Below are positions 34,434 through 42,267 of a stretch of 42,267 nt of DNA, piece by piece. Source of the stretch: Desulfotalea sp. (GTDB taxonomy: Bacteria > Desulfobacterota > Desulfobulbia > Desulfobulbales > Desulfocapsaceae); the NCBI GenBank assembly GCA_002733995.1, contig NVXR01000022.1, positions 1-42,267 of the forward strand. The letters run 5' to 3'. The notes beneath the pieces were generated by a model. The model had not been told where the DNA came from. It saw nothing but the letters and a program-made list of their open reading frames with translations, and did no database searches. Every line of letters begins with the position of its first letter. The stretch's first letter is position 1. Position numbers and translations under genes: made by a program.

Positions 34434-35663
34434 ATGGACACAAAAGGTTATTTTGGTAACTGGGGAGGAGCATTCATCCCAGAGATTCTACATGAAACAT
34501 TCGAACAACTCAAAATCAGCTATGCTGAAGCCAGAAAAGATCCGGCCTTTTGGCAAGAATATCTGCAGCTAATGGGGTCCTACTCCTGTAGACCGACCCC
34601 CCTCACCTATGCCGAAAATCTCACTAAACATTTTGGTGGTGCAAAAATATTTATTAAACGGGAAGACCTTAACCATACCGGTGCCCATAAGGCAAACAAT
34701 GTTATGGGCCAGGGCCTGCTTGTAAAAAAAATGGGTAAAAAAAGAGTCATTGCAGAAACGGGTGCAGGGCAACATGGTGTTGCCACCGCAACCATGGCTG
34801 CTAAATTTGGTTTTGAGTGTACAGTATACATGGGCGAGGTTGATGTACAGAGACAACGCCCCAATGTTTTTTGGATGGAAAAAATGGGGGCAACGGTCAT
34901 ACCCGTTAAAGATGGCTCACGAACACTAAAAGATGCCATAAACGAGGCTTTTCGCGACTGGGTTACCAACGTTGATTCCACCCACTACGTATTCGGAACT
35001 GCCTGCGGGCCTGCTCCGTTTCCTGAAATGGTCTCCTGGTTCCAATCCATCATAGGCCAGGAAGCCCACAAACAAATACTTGAAATCCACGGCCGGATGC
35101 CGGCAAAAATATATGCCTGCGTAGGTGGCGGCTCCAATGCCATGGGCATTTTCCAGGGATTTCTAGGAAAAGATAATGTTGAACTGATAGGCGTTGAAGC
35201 GGGTGGCAAAGGACTACATTCAGGCCAGCATGCCTCCCGACTGTGCGGCAACGATGCCACACCTGGTATCGCCCAAGGATACAAAACAATGTTCCTGCAA
35301 AACGATGAAGGCCAAATGCTGGAAACCCACTCTGTATCTGCAGGTCTTGATTACGTTGGAGTCAGCCCTATTCTGGTCGATCTATGGGAACAAAAGAAAG
35401 TGCGTTTTGAGTCCGCAACAGATGCTGAAGTGATGGAAGCCCTGGACCTCACTATGAAAATGGAAGGGATCATCCCAGCTCTCGAATCCGCCCACGCCTT
35501 TGTACAGGCCTTCAAAGAAGCCCCAAAACTCGGCAAAGACGAGGCAATCATCATCAATCAATCAGGACGGGGGGACAAGGATATTTTCACCATCGCCCAC
35601 GCCTTTGACGACCCATCATGGAAACAGTTTATCATTGATCGCGCGAAAGAATACGACAAATAA
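34434..35663 (+). CDS. trpB: Tryptophan synthase beta subunit
   Basis: TrpB joins indole with serine to make tryptophan. The 409 residues have GYFGNWGGAFIPEIL, the PLP lysine in NHTGAHKANN (near residue 86), AETGAGQHGVATAT, and the phosphate-binding VGGGSNAMG. Length and order fit the classical TrpB1. The ATG is preceded by GGAG about 8 bases upstream. trpA follows after 66 bases; the other trp genes are not here, so the pair is probably a separate unit. Confidence 0.97.
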   Translation: MDTKGYFGNWGGAFIPEILHETFEQLKISYAEARKDPAFWQEYLQLMGSYSCRPTPLTYAENLTKHFGGAKIFIKREDLNHTGAHKANNVMGQGLLVKKMGKKRVIAETGAGQHGVATATMAAKFGFECTVYMGEVDVQRQRPNVFWMEKMGATVIPVKDGSRTLKDAINEAFRDWVTNVDSTHYVFGTACGPAPFPEMVSWFQSIIGQEAHKQILEIHGRMPAKIYACVGGGSNAMGIFQGFLGKDNVELIGVEAGGKGLHSGQHASRLCGNDATPGIAQGYKTMFLQNDEGQMLETHSVSAGLDYVGVSPILVDLWEQKKVRFESATDAEVMEALDLTMKMEGIIPALESAHAFVQAFKEAPKLGKDEAIIINQSGRGDKDIFTIAHAFDDPSWKQFIIDRAKEYDK

Positions 35664-35729
35664 TCCGTACTAAAAAAGCATCCATTTACCAGGGTTCGCC
35701 ACAACTTTATCTATATTGGAACAGATCTT

Positions 35730-36494
35730 ATGTTACTGGAAAATACTATACGCAACAAACGTCAGGAAAAAGACATTCTTCTGATGACCCATATCGTACT
35801 TGGGTACCCATCTTTTGCAACCAACAGGAAAGTAGTCGCTCAGATGGTAGAAAACGGTGTCGACTGTATTGAGATGCAGATTCCTTTCTCCGAACCTATG
35901 GCCGACGGCCCGGTGATATTAAAGGCAAATCAGGAAAGCTTAGCCCAGGGCACCAGTGTTAAAGAATGTATGGCTTTTGGTGCTGAGATGGCCGCCGAAT
36001 ATGACATACCTTTTCTCTTCATGACATACTATAATATCGTGTACAAGTATGGTGAGGAGCGTTTTTTCAAGGACTGCCAGAAGGCAAACATCCAAGGCCT
36101 TATCATACCGGACCTCTCTCCTGAGATGGGTGAAAACTTTTTCAAACTGGCCACAACCTACCAGATTGCACCAATTCTTATTTACGCCCCCACATCCACA
36201 AACAAAAGGATGGCAAGCCTCAACCGTTCGGCCAATGGTTTTATTTACTGCGCGGCAAGGCGGGGTGTTACCGGCACTAAATCTTCATTTGACGAGGATT
36301 TTGACACATATCTTGCCCGTTGCAAAGCTGCCACGACACTGCCCCTCGCTGTGGGATTTGGCATCCAGGACAGGGCTGATGTAGCGAGCCTGACAGGCAA
36401 GGTAGACATGGCTGTAATTGGTTCCCAGACCATACGTCTGGTGGATGAGAAGGGACCTGAGGCGGTGGGTCCGTTTATCGCCGGTTTACGCTGA
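35730..36494 (+). CDS. trpA: Tryptophan synthase alpha subunit
   Basis: TrpA cleaves indole-3-glycerol phosphate and channels indole to TrpB. The 254 residues carry the catalytic Glu48 (CIEMQIPFSEP) and Asp59 (MADGPV), followed by GLIIPDLSPE, a YCAARRGVTGTKSS loop and PLAVGFGIQD near the phosphate site. It is about 14 residues shorter than the E. coli form. It forms a complex with the TrpB encoded just upstream; three hairpins and a terminator follow. Confidence 0.95.
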   Translation: MLLENTIRNKRQEKDILLMTHIVLGYPSFATNRKVVAQMVENGVDCIEMQIPFSEPMADGPVILKANQESLAQGTSVKECMAFGAEMAAEYDIPFLFMTYYNIVYKYGEERFFKDCQKANIQGLIIPDLSPEMGENFFKLATTYQIAPILIYAPTSTNKRMASLNRSANGFIYCAARRGVTGTKSSFDEDFDTYLARCKAATTLPLAVGFGIQDRADVASLTGKVDMAVIGSQTIRLVDEKGPEAVGPFIAGLR

Positions 36495-36545
36495 TTTCTT
36501 TTGCTAGCGACCAGGATCATCCCGACGACGTCCAGCATGGACATC

Positions 36546-36616
36546 TTGGCTAACCACGCGTATGCGGTTATGCCAAAGTCCCAACAAAATGAACCTGAAG
36601 CTCTTACAAAGAGCTT
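36546..36616 (+). other. Two inverted repeats downstream of trpA
   Basis: The first pairs TTGGCTAACC (36546-36555) with GGTTA-T-GCCAA (36566-36576), ten pairs with one bulge. The second pairs AAGCTCTT (36598-36605) with AAGAGCTT (36609-36616) over a 3-base loop. No T tract follows either; they lie upstream of the real terminator and may protect the trpBA mRNA end. Confidence 0.5.
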
Positions 36617-36641
36617 ACAAGGTGTGGTTTAACCGATACTT

Positions 36642-36669
36642 AAGTGTCACTTATCAAGTGACACTTTTG
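36642..36669 (+). terminator. Intrinsic terminator of trpBA
   Basis: Perfect 11-bp arms (AAGTGTCACTT and AAGTGACACTT) with a 3-base loop run into a short T tract. It ends about 46 bases before the pepF start and separates the two genes. Confidence 0.75.
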
Positions 36670-36714
36670 CGACTCTAATAATAATCAACCGACATTGACA
36701 AATCGGAGTGAACA

Positions 36715-38493
36715 ATGACTGAAACAAATCCACTCAACACACAGCTGGAAACAACAGATATTATCTGGAATCTGGAAGATTTGTACAGCGGTACAAGTGA
36801 CCCTGCAATTGACATCGACATCAGCTGGAGCGAAACGGAAGCCACTTCCATCCGCGAAGATTACTATCAGCAAATGGACGCCTTAACCGCTGAAGACTTC
36901 CTCAAACTTGTAATCAGAATTGAACAGCTTGATTGTAAGATTTCAAAGCTTGCTACCTACTCTTTTCTCAACTTCACCACCCAGATGTCCAATGCGAAAG
37001 CGGGTGCCCTGGACCAACGGATCAGAGAAGTAGACGCCAGATGCAGCACTGAAACTGTCTTTTTTGAGCTGGAGTGGAATAATCTCACGGACGAAAGAGC
37101 CACTTTTTTTCTAACGAGCAACCTGACCCAAGAATACCACCACTATCTTTCAGCCCTCCGCAAACATCGCCCCCACCAGCTCTCTGAACCAGAGGAAAAG
37201 ATTCTTCTTGAAAAAGAAGTTTCCGGTCGTGGGTCGTGGACCACGCTGTTCAACAAGGTACTCAGCGGCTACCGCTTTGGCAAAGACCAGCGCACCGAAG
37301 AAGAGGTTCTCACTGACCTTTACAGTGAATCACGGGAAATTCGTAAAACAGCAGCAGATGAGCTGACCGAAGGCTTACAGGCCAACAATCACATCCTGAC
37401 CCACATCTTCAACACACTGGCCGCCGACAAAATGGTCATGGATAAGCTTCGAAGCCATAGCAGTTGGGTCAGCTCCATGAATCTGGACAATGAGCTGAGT
37501 GACTCCACTGTAAGCACCCTCGTGGACACAATCACTTCAAGATATGACCTTGTACAACGCTATTACAACGTAAAAAAAGACATCCTCGGCGTGGATAAGC
37601 TTGAAGACTTTGACCGTTATGCCCCCCTCCCCTCATTGCCCTCAACCAAGGTAAACTGGCAGCCATGTAAAGAAATTGTACTTTCAGCCTTTGCGGCATT
37701 TTCACCCGAGATGGCTAAAATTGCGACTGATTTTTTTGACAAACGCTGGATCCATGCACCGATAGCCCAGGGTAAACGAGGAGGAGCCTTTGCCCACCCA
37801 TGCGTACCTGAGGTTCACCCATATGTTCTTGTTAACTATACAGGAAACCTCCGGGACGTATCCACCGTTGCCCACGAACTAGGACACGGCGTACATCAGA
37901 TACTCGCGGCAAAAAGGGGCCATTTCAACAGTGACACTCCCATTCCCCTTGCAGAAACAGCATCGGTCTTTGCAGAGCTTCTGGTATTCAACAACCAGCT
38001 TGAAATCCTTGAAAACAAGGATGAACGTCGTGCATTTATCTGCCAAAAGCTGGAATCCATCTTCGCAACTGTCTTCAGGCAAACGGCAATGAACAAGTTT
38101 GAGGAGCTTATGCACGAGGGCCGCCGGACCCATGGCGAACTGAGTAGCGATCAGCTCAGTGAATACTGGCTTACCACCCAACAGGCAATGTTTGGTGATT
38201 CTGTAACGCTTAGGAAAGACTACGGCATCTGGTGGTCATACATCCCACACTTTCTCTCTACACCGGGATATGTATATTCTTACGCATTTGGAGAATTGCT
38301 GGTACTCGCTCTTTATGGTCTCTACAAAAAAGAGGGTGACAGCTTTGTGCAAAAATACATGACCCTACTCTCGGCCGGGGGCTCCCTCTCACCATATACC
38401 CTTATGGAACCTTTTGGTATTGACTTGGATGACCCGAAATTCTGGCAAGGTGGTCTTGATGTAATCGAACAACTATTGGAAGAGGTGGAGTAA
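36715..38493 (+). CDS. pepF: M3-family oligoendopeptidase (PepF type)
   Basis: A cytoplasmic zinc peptidase that degrades oligopeptides. The 592 residues show the PepF N-terminal helical region and the catalytic motif HELGH (His387-Glu-x-x-His391) followed by the third ligand region ETASVFAELL about 25 residues on. The substrate segment HFLSTPGYVYSYAFGELLVLALY near the C-terminus is typical of M3B peptidases. No signal sequence is present. GGAG lies 7 bases before the ATG. It has its own unit between the trp terminator and a convergent regulator gene. Confidence 0.94.
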   Translation: MTETNPLNTQLETTDIIWNLEDLYSGTSDPAIDIDISWSETEATSIREDYYQQMDALTAEDFLKLVIRIEQLDCKISKLATYSFLNFTTQMSNAKAGALDQRIREVDARCSTETVFFELEWNNLTDERATFFLTSNLTQEYHHYLSALRKHRPHQLSEPEEKILLEKEVSGRGSWTTLFNKVLSGYRFGKDQRTEEEVLTDLYSESREIRKTAADELTEGLQANNHILTHIFNTLAADKMVMDKLRSHSSWVSSMNLDNELSDSTVSTLVDTITSRYDLVQRYYNVKKDILGVDKLEDFDRYAPLPSLPSTKVNWQPCKEIVLSAFAAFSPEMAKIATDFFDKRWIHAPIAQGKRGGAFAHPCVPEVHPYVLVNYTGNLRDVSTVAHELGHGVHQILAAKRGHFNSDTPIPLAETASVFAELLVFNNQLEILENKDERRAFICQKLESIFATVFRQTAMNKFEELMHEGRRTHGELSSDQLSEYWLTTQQAMFGDSVTLRKDYGIWWSYIPHFLSTPGYVYSYAFGELLVLALYGLYKKEGDSFVQKYMTLLSAGGSLSPYTLMEPFGIDLDDPKFWQGGLDVIEQLLEEVE

Positions 38494-38708
38494 ACACTTC
38501 TATTTCTACGTGAGGTTTTACGAGTTATTCCAAGAGGGCCTGGAGTGTAACGCAACAAGATATCGCTTTGTTCGTCAATACCGGGCACTCTTTTTTGGGG
38601 GATAAAAACAAAGAGGGGCAAGAGACCATTGTCGAACATGTCCCCTCCCCCACAGACCTCTGTAAGCGCTTGTCTGTCACAGCACGATATCTAGGCAAAG
38701 AATGAGGC

Positions 38709-40121
38709 TTAGTGCTTATTACGACGCCAATGCGGATGGGTAATCCCGAGCTTACTAATTTTATAGTTTAAGGCCCGTGGACTAATTCCTAGTTTATGGG
38801 CCGCATTTTTCTGCACCCACAAACACTCTTCTAGAACCCTCAGGATGAGATCTTTTTCCTGTCCGGCAAGAGAACCATTACAGCCACCATTGCCTAGCGG
38901 GAAAACATTTACTTCCGCCCTGACATTATCTTCAAAATGTTGTTTTCTTTCAACCTTTTCAGGCAGGTCGAGATTTGCCGAATGAATATATTGTCCATCT
39001 TCTAAAATCACCGCTCGTTCAATGGTGTTTGCCAGCTGTCGAATATTTCCCGGCCAATCATAGCCCTTAATTTTTGCTATGGAACTATCTGTAAAACCAC
39101 CAATTTTACGGTGCATTGAGGTACAACATTTATTTAAAAGTAATTCAGCAAGGGGTACCAGACACTCCTGCCGATCTCTTAGGGATGGTAGGGTTACCGG
39201 GAGTACATTTATTCGATAGTACAAATCTTCTCTAAAATGATTTTCAGCTACCTGTCTGACCAGGTTTTTGTTTGTTGCAGCAATGATACGCACGTCTGAA
39301 TAGATGGTCTTATTACCACCGACCCGTTCAAACGATTTTTCTTCTAGAACCCGAAGGAGTTTCGTTTGTAGGCTAAGTTTCATTTCACCTATTTCATCGA
39401 GAAATATTGTGCCACCACTCGCCTGTTCAAAACGACCAATCCTCTGTTTATCGGCACCTGTGAAAGCACCCTTTTCATGACCAAAAAGCTCAGATTCGAG
39501 CAAATTTTCAGGAATGTTGGCGCAATTGATTTTCACAAACGGTTTTTTTCTTCTCGGTGAATTAAAGTGAATAGTACCAGAAAGAAAGGATTTGCCGGTA
39601 CCCGTATCCCCCGTAATCAAAATGGTCGAATCCGTATTGGCAAAACGCTCAAGACTTGCCAGAATAGCCTTCATCTTGGGACTAAAAGCTACAACATCTT
39701 TAAAATCGTAAACAACATCCTGCTTCCTTCTATGATATGCAATCTCGAAGCGCTGATCACGAATTTCAATTGCCTTATCGAAAGAAATATTCACCCTGCT
39801 GGACGACATTGGATGGATAAGAAAGTCACTCGCACCGCTATTCATTGCCCGCACAATCATCTCGGCCTTCTCTGTTTCAGAAGTCATAATGATCGGCAAA
39901 AACGGATCTTTACTGCATATACTTTCAAGAAGATTAACGGCACGGCCGTCCACAGAATCATTATCAAGAAAAATCAAATCAAACTGCTTGGATTTAATCT
40001 CCTCAAGAAATGCACCTTCACTGGCGATACTTGTGAGATGTGCACGATCTTCCAGCGCGGAGGTCAACGTGGGCCGGGTTTTTCCTGAACGATCATAAAT
40101 GAGAATATTATACATAGGCAT
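38709..40121 (-). CDS. Sigma-54-dependent response regulator (NtrC type) with degenerate receiver
   Basis: From the ATG at 40121 the protein has 470 residues: a receiver-like domain (1 to about 120), an AAA+ sigma-54 activator domain and a C-terminal Fis-type helix-turn-helix ([13 protein letters not shown]). The activator has Walker [15 protein letters not shown] for sigma-54 contact, and FLDEIGEM. In the receiver the phosphoacceptor Asp53 is kept (FLDND) but the conserved Lys before the last Pro is His103 (LIHPMS), and only one acid (Asp10) remains of the usual pair, so phosphorylation may be altered. Frames upstream of 40121 lack family sequence. Targets are unknown. Confidence 0.9.
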   Translation of the reverse strand: MPMYNILIYDRSGKTRPTLTSALEDRAHLTSIASEGAFLEEIKSKQFDLIFLDNDSVDGRAVNLLESICSKDPFLPIIMTSETEKAEMIVRAMNSGASDFLIHPMSSSRVNISFDKAIEIRDQRFEIAYHRRKQDVVYDFKDVVAFSPKMKAILASLERFANTDSTILITGDTGTGKSFLSGTIHFNSPRRKKPFVKINCANIPENLLESELFGHEKGAFTGADKQRIGRFEQASGGTIFLDEIGEMKLSLQTKLLRVLEEKSFERVGGNKTIYSDVRIIAATNKNLVRQVAENHFREDLYYRINVLPVTLPSLRDRQECLVPLAELLLNKCCTSMHRKIGGFTDSSIAKIKGYDWPGNIRQLANTIERAVILEDGQYIHSANLDLPEKVERKQHFEDNVRAEVNVFPLGNGGCNGSLAGQEKDLILRVLEECLWVQKNAAHKLGISPRALNYKISKLGITHPHWRRNKH

Positions 40122-40595
40122 CGTCTTACAAGATGGTAAACATTGTTTCAATATCGTAACCAATTTCAATTTTATATGAAATATTAACACTAAATTCAAA
40201 CAGAAACAAATATCACCTCAACTTTGCCTGTTCCCCATGTATAAAAGCCTTCTATCCACCTTTAGACAGGCAATTACTTATTCTAATAGCTCATTGAGTT
40301 AATACACCTCTTGGGAGGGTGTAACACTTTCCCGCTTCCCCCCATCTTCAGAATTGACCATTGAGGCAAAGGCAAAACCATGGGGCAGCAATTGCCTCAG
40401 TGTCTTGTGCTTCTACACATAGCGTCGAAAAAAAATGTAGGTTAGCCCTTGTTTAAAAGAGGCCTATCATTATATCTTAGCAACGAGATTCAGGGGTATA
40501 TCCCTCAGGATATGGGTATATGTTTTTACAGACCGTCACCTTACCTCCCAAGGTAATAGATCCCCAACCACAGCAATTCCAATTTTCATACCGTT
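40122..40595. other. Divergent intergenic region between the sigma-54 regulator and tadA
   Basis: This 474-base stretch holds no recognisable gene. An inverted repeat pairs TGAGGCAA (40362-40369) with TTGCCTCA (40392-40399) across a 22-base loop. Promoters for both flanking genes must lie here, but none can be assigned by eye. Confidence 0.4.
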
Positions 40596-41093
40596 ATGAT
40601 TAATACTGAGATAACAGAGCAAAATGACAAGCGCTGGATGCGAGAAGCGATTTTCCACGCCAAAAACGCAGCCGCCAACGGAGAGGTACCGGTCGGAGCG
40701 GTACTTGTAAAAGACAATGAGCTTATATCCTTTGGCAGTAACAGCCCTATCCGGGACAATGACCCCACGGCCCACGCAGAGATTGCGGCGTTAAGACAGG
40801 GGGCCAAAACTCTTAATAACTATAGACTGCCAGAAACGACGCTCTACGTCACACTGGAGCCTTGCATAATGTGCATGGGAGCCATTGTCCACGCCAGGGT
40901 ACAACGCTTGGTCATCGGGGCAACCGATCCTAAGAGTGGGGCCGCCTACTCCATATACAACATAGGGAATGACACACTGCTCAACCACAGCATTGCCTTA
41001 GACAAAGGCATCCTAAAAGATGAATGTCGCGACTTACTCAAAGACTTTTTCAAGTCCCGGCGAGCGGCAAAAAAAGAGCAGCGACAAAAATAG
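40596..41093 (+). CDS. tadA: tRNA-specific adenosine deaminase
   Basis: TadA deaminates A34 to inosine in tRNA-Arg(ACG), letting it read three codons. The 165-residue product has the zinc/catalytic motif PTAHAEIAAL (His60, Glu62) and PCIMC (Cys90, Cys93), plus the RVQRLVIGATDPKSGA core. The start is the ATG at 40596 with a weak upstream site. It lies about 90 bases before tRNA-Ser; the C-terminus is Lys/Arg-rich. Confidence 0.95.
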   Translation: MINTEITEQNDKRWMREAIFHAKNAAANGEVPVGAVLVKDNELISFGSNSPIRDNDPTAHAEIAALRQGAKTLNNYRLPETTLYVTLEPCIMCMGAIVHARVQRLVIGATDPKSGAAYSIYNIGNDTLLNHSIALDKGILKDECRDLLKDFFKSRRAAKKEQRQK

Positions 41094-41184
41094 TGGATCT
41101 TTTTTGCACCGATGTCTATTTTTTGATTGCTAAATAGTCTGTGAAGGTTTACATAGTACCTCACATTTTTGAGAGCATACCTGT

Positions 41185-41270
41185 GGAGAGGTGGCCGAGT
41201 GGCTTAAGGCGCACGCTTGGAAAGCGTGTGTACGCAAGTACCGTGAGTTCGAATCTCACCTTCTCCGCCA
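41185..41270 (+). tRNA. tRNA-Ser (anticodon GGA)
   Basis: A full cloverleaf: 7-bp acceptor stem (GGAGAGG with CTTCTCC, one G-U), D arm with GCCGAGTGGCTTAAGGC, anticodon loop TTGGAAA giving GGA at 41219-41221, a long variable arm typical of class II tRNA-Ser, T-loop GTTCGAATC, discriminator G, and an encoded CCA end. Confidence 0.97.
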
Positions 41271-41278
41271 GATATATA

Positions 41279-41320
41279 AAACCCCTAGTAAGAGCAGCAT
41301 CTTACTAGGGGTTTCTTTTT
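41279..41320 (+). terminator. Intrinsic terminator after tRNA-Ser
   Basis: Perfect 15-bp arms (AAACCCCTAGTAAGA and complement) with a 6-base loop, then CTTTTT. It ends the tRNA transcript. Confidence 0.95.
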
Positions 41321-41620
41321 GCCCATTGCGTTGGCGTTGCGGTGGCATTACCAATTCGTTGACGCTGAGAACGTCATTGCTGCCCCCATCACCTTACTGT
41401 ACGTACACTCCCTGGATACCAGCCCAAAGTCCTTTCTTTCCGGATCCTCCACCCCTCAGCACCTCGCAGACACCCTGCGCTATGAGCCTAAATATAAGAA
41501 ATCCTGGATTTTTTATGGCGGCAGCATAACATCGGGGTCGGACCACGCCAACATACTTGAATTACAGTGTATTGTGGCCAAAACAAGGCCTTTTTTTCTC
41601 TTAGAGGGCTGTTTTGATAG
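41321..41620. other. Unassigned stretch between tRNA-Ser terminator and the tandem repeats
   Basis: A 113-codon plus-strand frame (41319-41660) crosses this stretch. It has no recognised family, begins inside the tRNA terminator and ends inside the first repeat unit, so I do not call it a gene; it may be a decayed fragment. Sites beside tRNA genes are common places for insertion. Confidence 0.3.
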
Positions 41621-41621
41621 G

Positions 41622-41929
41622 TCAAAAGGTACCTCTAAGGAAAACATCTTCACTCTGTAGACTAACAATGCAAAATGGTTGTTTGCAGAATTACCTGTTG
41701 TTTTCCTATAAAACACATAGTCCGTGGGTAGGCCATATGCTTCTCACATGTTGCGACAAGACGACTTGGCTTCTGCTGTGGGTCTGTTGATATAGGTAGC
41801 GAATTTTTTCACAGAAGATACTGCAAAATCTTACTGATGATCCGACCAGGAACCAACACTCAACCGTAGGCAAAACGAAAACAAGCCTGTCGGACGAGCA
41901 CTTCCGCCTTAGAGCGCTCTTTTTGATGC
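41622..41929. repeat. Tandem ~308-bp repeat, unit 1
   Basis: This unit begins with TCAAAAGGTACCTCTAAGG and is followed head-to-tail by a second copy; the two match closely over most of their length, with point differences and small indels in the middle. Frames on the minus strand agree for only about 28 residues and then diverge, so it looks non-coding. Unit boundaries share a hairpin. Confidence 0.85.
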
Positions 41930-41948
41930 TCAAAAGGTACCTCTAAGG
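41907..41948. other. Boundary hairpin between repeat units
   Basis: Nested arms CCTTAGAG/CTCTAAGG (outer 8 bp) and CTTTTTGA/TCAAAAGG (inner, one G-T) around TGC. Variants recur at about 41601-41639 (partly decayed) and 42216-42256, so each repeat unit is bounded by this structure. Confidence 0.6.
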
Positions 41949-42238
41949 AAAACATCTTCACTCTGTAGACTAACAATGCAAAAAGGTTATTTGCAGAATT
42001 ACCTGTTATTTTCCTGAAAAACACATAGTCCGTGAGTAGGCCATATGCTTCTCACATGTTGCAACAAGACGACTTGGCTTCTGCAGTGGGTCTGTTGCTA
42101 TAGGTAGTGAATCTTTTTTACAAGAGATGCTACCAATTCTTGCTGATGGTCCGCCCCGGAACCAACATTCAACCGTAGGCGAAACGAAAACAAGCCTGTC
42201 GGACGAGCACTTCCGCCTTAGAGCACTCTTTTTGATGC
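41930..42238. repeat. Tandem ~309-bp repeat, unit 2
   Basis: Second unit, 309 bases. A third TCAAAAGGTACC begins at 42239 and its sequence diverges (CTTTAAGCC) as the window ends, so further copies may be decayed or lie beyond the edge. Confidence 0.85.
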
Positions 42239-42267
42239 TCAAAAGGTACCTTTAAGCCATTAAAACA

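Noticed and set aside
41191..41529. 112-codon plus-strand frame
   Set aside because: It runs across the tRNA-Ser gene and its terminator.
41706..42242. Two minus-strand frames of 75 and 78 codons in the tandem repeats
   Set aside because: They agree for about 28 residues and then diverge through indels, which does not suggest selection on a protein.
41601..42267. CRISPR array
   Set aside because: The units are about 308 bases and near-identical throughout, without short repeats and unique spacers.

Overview
The window reads as chromosomal DNA of an anaerobic, probably sulfate-reducing Desulfobacterota bacterium of the Desulfobulbales type. This is inferred from a periplasmic multihaem cytochrome, an early-cobalt (anaerobic) cobalamin pathway, a pyrE-linked dual-CXXC small protein, c-di-GMP proteins (PilZ, HD-GYP), an apparent selenocysteine codon, and moderate G+C. 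No rRNA genes, prophage, intact insertion sequence or CRISPR array was seen.

Layout. 1-928: no recognisable gene. 929-2745: pyrE, a small zinc-ribbon-like protein, a diverged repeat, and a PilZ protein. 2737-11562 (minus strand): lon, mltG, nadE, a 12-haem-motif cytochrome and hflX all run the same way; hflX appears to start at a non-AUG codon. 11851-12651: a left-handed beta-helix protein. 12716-24663: a cobalamin locus. cbiL is alone on the minus strand behind a cobalamin riboswitch and intrinsic terminator. Divergently, eleven tightly overlapping genes encode a Gate-domain membrane protein, a BtuCDF-type importer and CbiA, C, D, ET, F, G and H. Together they cover most steps from cobalt-precorrin-2 to cobyrinic acid a,c-diamide; cbiJ, the chelatase and the lower-loop genes are not here.

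24725-31069 (minus strand): an HD-GYP response regulator; an ArsR/permease/small-thioredoxin metalloid-resistance cluster with a decayed copy of the permease 5' end upstream; pfkA; and a second permease of the Cu/Zn-efflux type. In that second permease the first Cys of the conserved CSCG motif is an in-frame UGA followed by a SECIS-like hairpin, so it is probably a selenoprotein that gene callers would split in two.

31273-41093: rsmI, a large unknown protein, fliW, trpBA, an M3 oligopeptidase, a sigma-54 activator with a degenerate receiver domain, and tadA. 41185-41320: tRNA-Ser(GGA) and a strong terminator. 41622-42267: tandem ~308-bp repeats bounded by a conserved hairpin, running off the window end.

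Functional links: the B12 genes form a biosynthesis-plus-uptake unit. The ArsR cluster and the selenoprotein permease suggest a metal/metalloid efflux neighbourhood. The lon-mltG-nadE-cytochrome-hflX run mixes housekeeping and redox functions and looks co-transcribed at least in part.
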